From an uncultured Bacteroidales bacterium (GTDB lineage: Bacteria > Bacteroidota > Bacteroidia > Bacteroidales > Paludibacteraceae): 12,417 nucleotides of DNA. Under the pieces are notes generated by a model. It did no database searches, had not been told where the DNA came from, and was given only the letters and a program-made list of their open reading frames with translations. Positions 1-5,900 of the stretch are shown here, piece by piece. The DNA lies in assembly GCA_945949375.1 (NCBI GenBank), contig CAMFEN010000014.1, forward strand, positions 1 to 12,417. Direction: 5' to 3'. Both the position numbers and the translations under genes were made by a program. Within the stretch, counting starts at the first letter, position 1. The number at the start of each line of letters is the position of its first letter.

Positions 1-594
1 ATGTCCGTATTAGATTCATTCACCGAGCCTGCCGAGCAGCAGCCGCAGGACTATCAGTTTGCCGCCGGCGACCTGTCCTTCATAGACGAGATGGAGCAGC
101 CCAAGCAGCCCATGAATATCAGCGAGCGACCCGACTTCGATACATTCGAGCCGACCGACCCGACCGGAAACCTCAACACTATCGAAGACGACGGGCAGCA
201 CGACGAACTGATTGCCGCTGCTGTGGAGGAGACGGCAAACCTCATTACCGACACCATTGACAACGGTGCCGCCTTCGGACTGTCGCTTATCTCCAAGAAC
301 CCCATCGACTCGCACAAAGCCACCGACGAGCAAAAGGGGCGCATGCGCAAAATCATATATGTCTATTGCGAGAAGACCGGCGGCTACATCCCTTTGTGGC
401 TGCAACTCATCATCCTTATCATCGGCATATACGGCGTGCAGATACCCGCTGCTATGCAGGCGCGGCAAATCAATATCCTCGAAGAGAAAGTGCAAGAGCA
501 GGAGCGCAAACTGAAAGCCTACGAACTGGAAAAACAGAGCCAAACGCTACGGCAGGAACTGCAAGACCGGCAGCGAGAGGATAAACAGGAATAG
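1..594 (+). CDS. Membrane protein with C-terminal coiled coil, upstream of the packaging ATPase
   Basis: A 197-residue protein whose ATG is the first base of the window, so an upstream extension cannot be excluded. I do not recognise a family. The first ~110 residues are acidic and Pro/Gln-rich and look poorly ordered. One clear membrane segment lies at about residues 131-150 (around PLWLQLIILIIGIYG). The last ~45 residues are highly charged (Glu, Lys, Gln, Arg) with heptad-like spacing, a probable coiled coil. It ends with TAG two bases before the ATG of the packaging ATPase, so the two are surely co-transcribed. A membrane protein next to the ATPase could anchor the packaging machinery or the virion vertex to the internal membrane, but that role is only inferred from position. 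Confidence 0.8.
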   Translation: MSVLDSFTEPAEQQPQDYQFAAGDLSFIDEMEQPKQPMNISERPDFDTFEPTDPTGNLNTIEDDGQHDELIAAAVEETANLITDTIDNGAAFGLSLISKNPIDSHKATDEQKGRMRKIIYVYCEKTGGYIPLWLQLIILIIGIYGVQIPAAMQARQINILEEKVQEQERKLKAYELEKQSQTLRQELQDRQREDKQE

Positions 595-596
595 CC

Positions 597-1196
597 ATGG
601 AACGAGCCGCTAAGTGTACATTGGTGTTAGGTTTCAACGGCACCGGCAAGACCACTTTCCTGCGCACCATGCTGGAGCGTATGTGGCTTACGGCGCGCAA
701 CCGCGGAGAGCGGTTTAAGGTGCTCATCGTTACTCCGGACGATACCGAGTGGCAGGCGTACCCCGAGAACCCGCTGCTCTGTCCCGATGACTATGTCTTC
801 GACGGCATACAACGCCATATTTGGACGGAGCAGTACGGAGAGGAGAAGCACTATTCACTCAACCGCATCACCCATTTCAACAACGGCATTATTGTCTTTG
901 ACGACTGCAAGGTTTATTTCGGCGACAACCTCCCGCAGGAGATAGTGAATCTCTTTGTGCGCCGCCGGCAGCGTGCGCTGGATGTGTTCTTTGTCGGGCA
1001 CGGCTTCACCACCATACCGCCAAAGGCGTTCACCTACTACTCAGATGCCATCCTCTTCCGCACCGTGGATAACATTGACCGCCGCAAGAACTGTATCAAC
1101 AACTTCGACTTCTTCAAGCGTAAGCAAGCCGAGGTGAACCGTCATGCCGCCCATGAACCCCATTTCCATATCCATATCAAGAATACGGATGTATGA
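597..1196 (+). CDS. Viral genome-packaging ATPase (FtsK-HerA / A32-like)
   Basis: A 199-residue P-loop ATPase. The Walker A motif GFNGTGKT is at residues 12-19 and the Walker B motif IIVFDD at 98-103. A basic stretch (VRRRQRALD) leads into FFVGHGFTTIPP at about 132-145, a region that in A32/P9-type packaging ATPases and Zot-like relatives holds an arginine-rich element and a polar sensor strand. At about 200 residues it fits the compact ATPases of tailless membrane-containing phages such as PRD1 P9 and PM2, and is far smaller than a tailed-phage large terminase. Expected role: pumping DNA into preformed capsids at a special vertex. Its stop overlaps the ATG of the following toxin-like frame (ATGA at 1193-1196), suggesting translational coupling. 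The Zot family of filamentous phages is the main alternative, but Zot usually has a membrane segment and none is seen here. Confidence 0.8.
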   Translation: MERAAKCTLVLGFNGTGKTTFLRTMLERMWLTARNRGERFKVLIVTPDDTEWQAYPENPLLCPDDYVFDGIQRHIWTEQYGEEKHYSLNRITHFNNGIIVFDDCKVYFGDNLPQEIVNLFVRRRQRALDVFFVGHGFTTIPPKAFTYYSDAILFRTVDNIDRRKNCINNFDFFKRKQAEVNRHAAHEPHFHIHIKNTDV

Positions 1197-1555
1197 ACAG
1201 TAATATAATTAAGATTGGAAGAATCAACTGGTCTGTCGCAAAAGCAGCGCATATCAAGTGCGCCGATATTGTGATTACGAAAAACTATTTACAGCACATC
1301 AATAACACCCATAGTAAAGAGTTGGAACAGGTAGGGATGGATGCTTTGGTGTAGGTGCAATTTATTGCAACCAACTACAATACCATACGAAAAGGGAGTG
1401 GAGACTCCATTTTGTTGGTAGTCGATACGAATGCGAAAATATCTCATATCGCCGCGACAACGCTTATTTACAACAAAAAGAAAGAGTATTGGCAAATAAA
1501 AACCGCCCAGCCGAGAGCGACCGAGGCGGTTAGGAAGAAAAAGAAATTATGGTAG
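1193..1555 (+). pseudogene. Phage-type nuclease toxin (PBECR-like) split by an in-frame TAG
   Basis: One reading frame runs from ATG 1193 to TAG 1553-1555 and is broken only by TAG at 1352-1354. The first half (53 residues, MNSNIIKIGRINWS...) and the second (66 codons starting at GTG 1355) together make a ~120-residue protein. Its layout is that of the phage-Barnase-EndoU-ColicinE5/D-RelE-like nucleases as I remember them: an IT..YL.HI...H..EL element (residues 28-44), a NY..IRKG segment and a distal YWQIKTAQP strand. Such domains are small RNases used as phage or polymorphic toxins. The ATGA overlap with the ATPase gene suggests coupled translation. Both halves keep the family-like features, so the stop is recent, a sequencing error, or read through. 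TAG ends other genes here (594, 5563), which argues against genome-wide recoding. Family assignment is from memory of motifs. The region looks more A/T-rich than the ATPase gene, which fits acquired cargo. Confidence 0.55.
1493..1531 (-). terminator. Leftward intrinsic terminator
   Basis: Read on the minus strand, AACCGCC (1531-1525) pairs with GGCGGTT (1507-1501) around a 17-base GC-rich loop and is followed at once by TTTATTTG (1500-1493). This is a classic rho-independent terminator for leftward transcription. It lies inside the 3' end of the toxin-like frame, which makes it noticeable, and it pairs with the leftward promoter about 135 bases upstream. Confidence 0.6.
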
Positions 1556-1563
1556 GTTACCTA
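1553..1563. repeat. Short inverted repeat TAGGT-T-ACCTA
   Basis: A perfect 5-bp inverted repeat with a single-base centre covers the stop codon of the toxin-like frame. It could be a protein-binding site or a small hairpin in the leftward RNA. By length alone it could also be chance. Confidence 0.3.
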
Positions 1564-1665
1564 AGCCTAAACTGCTGCTGCAACAGTCCCCATTTAATGT
1601 ATATCGCAAGAATAGCAGCGCGATACCTATAAGGTGAACAGGCTATAATTTCCTTGTTTCGTCTG

Positions 1666-1697
1666 CAAAATTACAACTTTTTTCTGATACTGCCAAA
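1666..1697 (-). promoter_or_regulatory. Leftward Bacteroidetes-type promoter
   Basis: On the minus strand TTTG (1697-1694) is followed after 20 bases by TAATTTTG (1673-1666), a full match to the known Bacteroidetes -33 TTTG and -7 TAnnTTTG elements at normal spacing. Transcription would start near 1660 and run left, away from the helix-turn-helix gene that starts rightward at 1713. The HTH protein could bind in this gap and control both directions, but no operator was identified. Confidence 0.55.
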
Positions 1698-1712
1698 TTT
1701 TTCTGCTGATTT

Positions 1713-1907
1713 ATGCCGCAAAACATCAAATATCAGTATATGACCCGCAAAGAACTTGCGGACGCAAGCGGCGTATCAAGGCGAACACTCTATGAATATA
1801 TTAAAATCAACTGGCAGAATCTTCAATCGCTCGGTTGTACCAAACAGAAGCGTCTCACACCGGCAGCGGTCAGGTATATCTGCGAAAACTATGGCATAGA
1901 TTTGTAA
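1713..1907 (+). CDS. Small helix-turn-helix protein (DUF4248-like), possible regulator
   Basis: A 64-residue protein. Residues about 10-35 (TRKELADASGVSRRTLYEYI) form a plain helix-turn-helix: a first helix with ELA, the turn at SGVS and a recognition helix beginning RRTLYEY. The C-terminal part (RLTPAAVRYICENYG) resembles the 'P..V..I.E.LG' ending of the small DUF4248-type proteins frequent in Bacteroidetes mobile elements. The start may be ATG 1713 or ATG 1740, and the shorter form keeps the whole HTH. It stands alone, between a leftward promoter and a terminator, and just before the control region of the virion operon. This makes it a candidate for the factor that binds the 10-bp repeats at 2011-2060, but nothing in the sequence proves that pairing. 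Confidence 0.7.
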   Translation: MPQNIKYQYMTRKELADASGVSRRTLYEYIKINWQNLQSLGCTKQKRLTPAAVRYICENYGIDL

Positions 1908-1940
1908 AAAAACAGAGAGGAAGTTCCTCTCTATTTTTTA
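1906..1940 (+). terminator. Intrinsic terminator after the HTH gene (possibly bidirectional)
   Basis: AGAGAGG (1914-1920) pairs with CCTCTCT (1926-1932) around AAGTT and is followed by ATTTTTTA. An A-run (1906-1912) on the other side lets it work for leftward transcription too. It isolates the HTH gene from the virion operon that begins about 180 bases later. Confidence 0.75.
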
Positions 1941-2010
1941 TTATTAGATACCACTTTTTACGATATATACAAAAATAACAGTCATTTTACAGAAAAATTA
2001 GCCAACAAAG

Positions 2011-2060
2011 TGGGAAGTTTTGGGAAGTTTTGGGAAGAAATGGGAAGTTTTGGGAAGCTG
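2011..2060 (+). repeat. Five phased 10-bp direct repeats (TGGGAAG core) before the virion operon
   Basis: Five units follow one another with no gap at exactly 10-base spacing: TGGGAAGTTT, TGGGAAGTTT, TGGGAAGAAA, TGGGAAGTTT, TGGGAAGCTG. The heptamer TGGGAAG is invariant and only the last three bases vary. One unit per helical turn puts all the sites on one face of the DNA. The last GGGAA forms an inverted repeat with TTCCC at 2062-2066. The array ends 16 bases before the -7 box at 2077, where an activator or repressor would sit. It could also be an iteron set for replication, but it is short for that. Confidence 0.8.
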
Positions 2061-2076
2061 TTTCCCGCAAACCCTA

Positions 2077-2084
2077 TACCTTTG
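2077..2084 (+). promoter_or_regulatory. -7 box of the virion (late) operon promoter
   Basis: TACCTTTG exactly matches the Bacteroidetes TAnnTTTG -7 element and lies 35 bases before the ATG at 2119. There is no well-placed -33 TTTG. The nearest is 2049-2052, inside the repeat array, giving a 24-base spacer instead of about 20. That fits an activator-dependent promoter in which a protein bound to the 10-bp repeats replaces -33 contacts. Confidence 0.6.
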
Positions 2085-2118
2085 CACCGTTTTTCAAACC
2101 CACAAAATCAACAAACCT

Positions 2119-2262
2119 ATGAACAAAATTTCCACATCGGTCATCATCGGCATTGTTTGCGTTGTCCTTCTCGGCGTGTTGGTCTATCTCAACCGCGACA
2201 AGTTCGGCACCAAGAAAGCCCCTGCTGACGTACCGGCGGAAGAAACGCCTGCCGAAGCCTAA
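2119..2262 (+). CDS. Small single-span membrane protein
   Basis: A 47-residue protein starting MNKISTSVIIGIV. One membrane helix covers about residues 6-23, followed by a basic patch (NRDKFGTKK) and an acidic Pro/Ala/Glu tail (ADVPAEETPAEA). By the positive-inside rule the tail would be cytoplasmic or virion-internal. It is the first gene after the late promoter. I choose ATG 2119 because upstream in-frame codons translate the TGGGAAG repeat array and are not real protein. Small anchored proteins of this size are typical of the internal membrane of PRD1- and PM2-like virions. The exact function is unknown. Confidence 0.65.
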   Translation: MNKISTSVIIGIVCVVLLGVLVYLNRDKFGTKKAPADVPAEETPAEA

Positions 2263-2277
2263 AAACCTACTGCAATC

Positions 2278-2409
2278 ATGAACAAGAAAAAAGTCATCAA
2301 CATCACTTTAGCAGTCGCTGTCGTCGCTGTCATCGCACTGGCGGTTTGGTATTATTTCCGACACAAAGCCAACGCAGAAGCAGACCGGATGCCTGAACGG
2401 ATATATTAA
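2278..2409 (+). CDS. Small single-span membrane protein
   Basis: A 43-residue protein with a basic start (MNKKKVINI), a strong membrane helix at about residues 6-27 (LAVAVVAVIALAVWYYF) and a short charged tail. It lies 15 bases after the previous gene and 40 bases before the candidate capsid gene. No family is recognised. Its composition and position match a minor virion membrane protein, and the strong hydrophobic helix makes a false ORF unlikely. Confidence 0.65.
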   Translation: MNKKKVINITLAVAVVAVIALAVWYYFRHKANAEADRMPERIY

Positions 2410-2449
2410 AAGAAATAACAGTTATTAACTCATAAAAACTACAAAAAAA

Positions 2450-3148
2450 ATGGGAAAAACCACACAACCGGTGGGAGATATGGAACTCTCACAGAAAGAT
2501 TTGAACAATGCTCTCATGGCGAATGCCAGCGGTAGCAGTGCGTATATCGGATTGGGCGACCAAATGCTTAATTTGGGCGACGCTGAGTCCTTTATGGATG
2601 AAGGCGATACCAGCAAAGTTTTCACCGTTAATCTCGTGAACAAAACCTCGAAAAAACAGAAGGTGCAGTTCAACGAAATTATTGACACCATCGCTGGACA
2701 CTGCCTTCTGAAAGAGGGTGAAGTTGCTACCGACGAATCAGGTGCACTCACCTGCGAAGGAGACCCTCGTCGTTACGACCTTCTCGCAGCCCTTATCAAG
2801 AAAACGCCCATCCGCGTCCGCTCCATCAAGTTCAACGTATCTGATGCTTCCCAGTTGGATGAGGTGCTCAAGTACCAAACCGAGACACCTTTCGAGACCG
2901 GCAATACCAAGCAGGTCATCCCGTCCACCAAGCAAGACCAGAACACGCAGAACACCAAGATGGTTGAGGTTACGCTCCAAGACTGGCAACTTGCCTACGA
3001 CAGCACTATCCTCTACACCATCCGCCCGGGTGTCAGCGTCTCTATGACCATCGTCTTCGGTGCCAGCATCGACCCTTCGCACGCACTGCATGCTAAGTAC
3101 AACGATGCTAAAAAGAGTGCTGCTTCGTTCTACGCACAGCAGCAGTAA
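2450..3148 (+). CDS. Candidate major capsid protein
   Basis: A 232-residue soluble protein without signal or membrane segment, second reading after the late promoter's small genes and followed by its own hairpin terminator, as is usual for a highly expressed capsid gene. The region looks rich in beta strands: KVFTVNLVN (about 59-67), KQKVQFNEI (about 70-78), IRVRSIKFNV (about 123-132) and a long strand set MVEVTLQDWQLAYDSTILYT (about 168-187) continuing into SVSMTIVFGAS (about 195-205). Alternating polar/hydrophobic strands with this spacing fit a jelly-roll. At 232 residues it is short for a double jelly-roll (PM2 P2 is roughly 270), so a compact double or a single jelly-roll are both possible. 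Evidence is size, context and predicted fold, not recognisable homology. An abundant non-capsid virion protein is the alternative. Confidence 0.5.
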   Translation: MGKTTQPVGDMELSQKDLNNALMANASGSSAYIGLGDQMLNLGDAESFMDEGDTSKVFTVNLVNKTSKKQKVQFNEIIDTIAGHCLLKEGEVATDESGALTCEGDPRRYDLLAALIKKTPIRVRSIKFNVSDASQLDEVLKYQTETPFETGNTKQVIPSTKQDQNTQNTKMVEVTLQDWQLAYDSTILYTIRPGVSVSMTIVFGASIDPSHALHAKYNDAKKSAASFYAQQQ

Positions 3149-3172
3149 TCAAGGGAGTGGTTTACACTGCTG

Positions 3173-3215
3173 ATAGAGGGGTGGGTATTGCACCCATCCC
3201 TCTATTTATTTACCA
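3173..3215 (+). terminator. Strong hairpin after the capsid gene
   Basis: TAGAGGG-G-TGGGT (3174-3186) pairs with ACCCA-T-CCCTCTA (3192-3204), a 13-bp stem with one G-U pair and the loop ATTGC, followed by TTTATTTATTT. The U-tract is interrupted, so partial termination or 3'-end protection is more likely than a full stop. It would make capsid mRNA more abundant than that of the genes downstream, which have no clear promoter of their own. Confidence 0.7.
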
Positions 3216-3232
3216 ACTAATCATACATAACT

Positions 3233-3724
3233 ATGACACAACAAGAAATCATTGAAGACATCAAAGGTCGCTTGCGTATTCCTGATAATGTTCGCAGAAT
3301 CACTATCCTCATGGAGAAGAACCGCCTCATTACCCGTGGCGATTACTACACCATGGAGGATATTCATGTGCTCAAGCAAGCCAACCCGCAGGACTTCCTC
3401 ACCGCGTGCCAAATACTCTACCCTAACGGCTTACCTGCCGCCTATGCCAATGCCGACGGAGATGCCGACCTTAAAGCCGCCAATGCAGCTGCCGGATGGA
3501 ACTTCGCGGGAGGCGTCGTAAACACCGTTGGTAGTCTTCTCGGTAATATATTCGGCAAGACCGACGACTCTGCCTACCGCGTATTGGAGTACCAACAACA
3601 GGAAACCCAACGCAAGCAGAAGATGATATATGTCATCATCGGGGTTGTTGGTGTGGTTGCGCTGGCAGGTATCATCTTCGCCATCGTCAAGGCGAATAAG
3701 TCGTCTAACATTATTATGAAGTAA
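3233..3724 (+). CDS. C-terminally anchored membrane protein of the virion operon
   Basis: A 163-residue protein. The N-terminal ~65 residues are a compact soluble part (IIEDIKGRLRIPDNVRRITI...). Residues about 85-107 are Gly-rich and amphipathic (GGVVNTVGSLLGNIFG), a type of segment that can lie along or insert in membranes. A clear membrane helix follows at about 130-151, then a basic end. I do not recognise a family. It directly follows the capsid hairpin and ends two bases before the next ATG. The combination suggests a structural protein linking the capsid shell to an internal membrane, but that is inference from context. Confidence 0.7.
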   Translation: MTQQEIIEDIKGRLRIPDNVRRITILMEKNRLITRGDYYTMEDIHVLKQANPQDFLTACQILYPNGLPAAYANADGDADLKAANAAAGWNFAGGVVNTVGSLLGNIFGKTDDSAYRVLEYQQQETQRKQKMIYVIIGVVGVVALAGIIFAIVKANKSSNIIMK

Positions 3725-3726
3725 CC

Positions 3727-3960
3727 ATGGGAGCAGTAGCATTAGCAGGTTCTATTATCGATGGAATTTTACAGGTAACTGGCACCATCACCAATGGCGT
3801 TGTCAAAAGCAAAGAGATGAAATACGGCGCACAGGTGCAGGTCTCTGAGAACGAACAGGGTGGCAAATCCAACCGCACTATCTTTATCGTTGTCGGTTCG
3901 GTAGCCGCCGTGGTCATTGTTGCCGTTACATGCGTGCTTATCTTCGGTCGTAAGAAATAA
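3727..3960 (+). CDS. Small membrane protein with two hydrophobic segments
   Basis: A 77-residue protein. The N-terminus (MGAVALAGSIIDGILQVTGTI) is mildly hydrophobic and Gly/Ala-rich, and a second strong membrane helix covers about 49-73 (IFIVVGSVAAVVIVAVTCVLIF), ending in GRKK. Between them is a polar stretch with several Glu, Asn and Gln. It starts two bases after the preceding stop. No family recognised. Probably a virion membrane protein. Confidence 0.65.
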   Translation: MGAVALAGSIIDGILQVTGTITNGVVKSKEMKYGAQVQVSENEQGGKSNRTIFIVVGSVAAVVIVAVTCVLIFGRKK

Positions 3961-3965
3961 CTTGT

Positions 3966-4493
3966 ATGCCTGTTATCCGCTATTTCCCTGTCTTTCCCGA
4001 GAACCCGACCAATCCGGCGCGGACGAATATCCTCACGGGCGATGTGCATATCAACTTGCAGCGTTGGCGACAACTCCCGCTCCACACGCGCAAGTATGTG
4101 TTGGCACATGAGCAGGGGCATTCCAAATACCACACACTCAATGAGCTGACCGCAGACCGTTATGCGCTGGAGCAGTTGGCACTCAAAGAACCCTATTCCT
4201 TGCGCCACTACGTTGAGTCGGTAAGTAATGTGTCCTACAATAACCCCGAACGTATGAAGCAAGCCCAATATGAGACGCTGAAAATTGCCGCTGCAAAAGG
4301 CAGTACGAAAGCCCGCGAACTGCTCGCCCGTTATCCGATAGCTAATGCGGATGGAGCGGAATACACACCCGATATGGGGAATATCAACAAAGGAAACACT
4401 AACACAATACATACCATTATGGCTGCCTTGTTAGCAGTAGCCGTTGTGGCACTGGTTGTTTATATCATTATCACATGGACAAGAAAACAATAA
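3966..4493 (+). CDS. Membrane-anchored HExxH metallopeptidase
   Basis: A 175-residue protein. Residues 48-52 are HEQGH, preceded by the hydrophobic strand YVLA, the usual context of a zinc-peptidase helix. Eight residues further, E60-LTA-D64 gives an ExxAD-type third-ligand motif, as in gluzincins (M48-like and related groups), though the gap is much shorter than in HtpX/Ste24 proteins. Expected metal ligands are H48, H52 and E60, with E49 as catalytic base. A membrane helix lies near the C-terminus (about 148-171, AALLAVAVVALVVYIIITW), so the catalytic part is tethered. Possible roles: processing a capsid or membrane protein during assembly, or digesting host envelope proteins on entry. Its last 19 bases overlap the next gene. 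The zincin motif is clear, but the substrate is unknown. Confidence 0.7.
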   Translation: MPVIRYFPVFPENPTNPARTNILTGDVHINLQRWRQLPLHTRKYVLAHEQGHSKYHTLNELTADRYALEQLALKEPYSLRHYVESVSNVSYNNPERMKQAQYETLKIAAAKGSTKARELLARYPIANADGAEYTPDMGNINKGNTNTIHTIMAALLAVAVVALVVYIIITWTRKQ

Positions 4494-5563
4494 TCATAGC
4501 AGTTGTAGCCGTAGCGGTTATCATGCTATTTATCATTATGCGCGACAAGTCTTCCGCAGAGACAGTAGCAGACACTATGGAGGACAAGATTTCGTCCGAT
4601 AGTAAGAAAGCAACTGCTGCCGGTACATCTGTTGTAATGTCTGCCGAGGACAATGCCTATAATCAAGCGCGTGAGAAGTATCGCACGCTACAAGGCAATT
4701 ATCCGCCTGCATCTTGGACTACCGAGATGATTAACGTGTGGGTGAGCGAGTGGGGCGAGATGAGCAAAACTCTCGCAGAGTATGTATCGCTGATGAACAA
4801 GATGGACAAGAAAAAGACCGGGGATTCCAGTGCGAAGACCTGTTCATCTCTTGCAGATGCCCGTATCTTACTCTCCGGAGCACAGCAGGAGTACAAAGTA
4901 TATACCGAGAAGAAAGCCGCTTATGAACAATTGCGTACAGCCTGTGCTGCTGTCAGTCTATCTCCTAATAGGTATGTAACAGATTTTGCTTCTTCGTCTC
5001 TAACACAAATTAAAAATGCGGTTACAACGGTTACTGCACTAAAACCTGTTTATCAAAAGTATCAGGAATACAAAACGGTTTTGCAGAATACTGGTTTGCA
5101 GAATACTATTTCCGACTGGACAAAAGAGAGCGTCGCAAGCATACAAAACGCTATCAACTCGCTGGACAAAATGTATGAGCAAACGCTCAATAACATTGCC
5201 GCTAAGTGCGTGGATGCCGTCAAGAAAGACATTATGGGAGGAATATACTCCTCGGGCACCGAATACACCAATTTTATCAACTGTCCGGGGAGCGATAAGT
5301 ATGCTTTTAATGTTCAGGTATATAGTGATGCCGTTGCTTTTTGTGCAAAAGGGAGCAAGTATAAGGCTGCATTCAAAACTGCATTGGCAGCGGCTGGTAT
5401 TAAGGTGCCTAACATCCGTTGTTGTGCATGGAATAACCGCGTAAGTTGCAGTGCAAGCCTTGCGCCTTATTTCGGTATCACCAAAAGCAATGCCCATGCA
5501 ACGGGACGTAGGAATGTTTCAGCAGTTCGCGCTTTGAATAAATATCCAATCGTAAACGGTTAG
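4475..5563 (+). CDS. Large N-terminally anchored protein with helical body and Cys-containing end
   Basis: A 362-residue protein with an N-terminal membrane helix (residues 4-22, TIIIAVVAVAVIMLFII) that resembles an uncleaved signal-anchor. Most of the body is predicted helical, with many Lys/Glu/Gln (for example AYNQAREKYRTL, EYKVYTEKKAAYEQL, LKPVYQKYQEYKTVLQ), suggesting an extended helical rod outside the membrane. The last third holds most of the cysteines (KCVDAV, INCPG, AFCAKG, RCCAW, SCSAS), which could form disulfides, so export to the periplasm or virion surface is likely. An in-frame 15-base duplication (5081-5107) gives LQNTG-LQNTI. I do not recognise the family. Possible roles are a vertex or DNA-delivery component. 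It overlaps the peptidase gene by 19 bases. Confidence 0.7.
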   Translation: MDKKTIIIAVVAVAVIMLFIIMRDKSSAETVADTMEDKISSDSKKATAAGTSVVMSAEDNAYNQAREKYRTLQGNYPPASWTTEMINVWVSEWGEMSKTLAEYVSLMNKMDKKKTGDSSAKTCSSLADARILLSGAQQEYKVYTEKKAAYEQLRTACAAVSLSPNRYVTDFASSSLTQIKNAVTTVTALKPVYQKYQEYKTVLQNTGLQNTISDWTKESVASIQNAINSLDKMYEQTLNNIAAKCVDAVKKDIMGGIYSSGTEYTNFINCPGSDKYAFNVQVYSDAVAFCAKGSKYKAAFKTALAAAGIKVPNIRCCAWNNRVSCSASLAPYFGITKSNAHATGRRNVSAVRALNKYPIVNG

Positions 5564-5567
5564 TATT

Positions 5568-5900
5568 ATGGCAAAGAAAAACATTAGCAACATGACTATT
5601 GAGGAATTGGTAGGTGGTGCCTCTACGCAGGATATTGTCGCCTATTTCCGTAACATAGGGAACAGGGAAGCACAACCTACTTATGAAATGGGTAATAATG
5701 AAAACCACAACAGCGGTTCCGAATCGGCTCGCCCATCGCAACAGAACACCCACTCTAACAGAGATATGCGGCAGACATGCGGCTTCAAAGAGCAAGCGAA
5801 AGCCTACCTTCTGCAACTGACCGTAACGGACTGGATATTGATTGTAATTGCGTTGCTGCTGTTTATCAACATTCTTGTAACAGTTAAGTATCATGACTAA
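5568..5900 (+). CDS. C-terminally anchored small protein
   Basis: A 110-residue protein. The first ~35 residues look structured (MTIEELVGGASTQDIVAYFRNI). The middle is polar and probably disordered, rich in Asn, Ser and Gln (about 40-70). A strong membrane helix is near the C-terminus (about 87-105, DWILIVIALLLFINILVTV). It begins four bases after the preceding stop and overlaps the next gene by eight bases (ATGACTAA at 5893-5900). No family recognised. It is a probable virion membrane protein. Confidence 0.7.
   Translation: MAKKNISNMTIEELVGGASTQDIVAYFRNIGNREAQPTYEMGNNENHNSGSESARPSQQNTHSNRDMRQTCGFKEQAKAYLLQLTVTDWILIVIALLLFINILVTVKYHD

Larger units (their letters stand above)
1493..1660 (-). 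ncRNA. Probable small RNA antisense to the toxin 3' end
   Basis: A leftward promoter (1666-1697) and a leftward terminator (1493-1531) bracket about 165 bases with no convincing ORF. The longest frames lack an ATG or are only about 8 codons long. The segment can fold: TATCGC/GCGATA (1602-1607 with 1620-1625) makes a 6-bp stem with a 12-base loop, and there are smaller CTG-repeat stems near 1570-1590. The last ~60 bases are antisense to the end of the toxin-like frame. It could be a free-standing regulatory RNA, an RNA antitoxin or repressor for the upstream frame, or a leader. A short peptide with a non-ATG start (containing RAAILAIYIKWG) cannot be ruled out. I do not recognise the RNA family. 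Confidence 0.4.

Noticed and set aside
1193..1555. Genome-wide TAG recoding to glutamine
   Set aside because: TAG terminates other genes here (592-594 and 5561-5563) and none of the long virion genes contains an internal TAG.
2011..2060. CRISPR or replication iterons
   Set aside because: Units are 10 bases without spacers, too short for CRISPR, and next to a promoter with no replication gene nearby; a regulatory array is more likely.
2010..2228. ORFs that start within the TGGGAAG repeats
   Set aside because: Their beginnings translate the repeat array and promoter; the real membrane protein starts at ATG 2119.
3714..4412. 232-codon minus-strand open frame
   Set aside because: It lies opposite two well-supported + strand genes, including the HEQGH peptidase, and shows no recognisable protein features.
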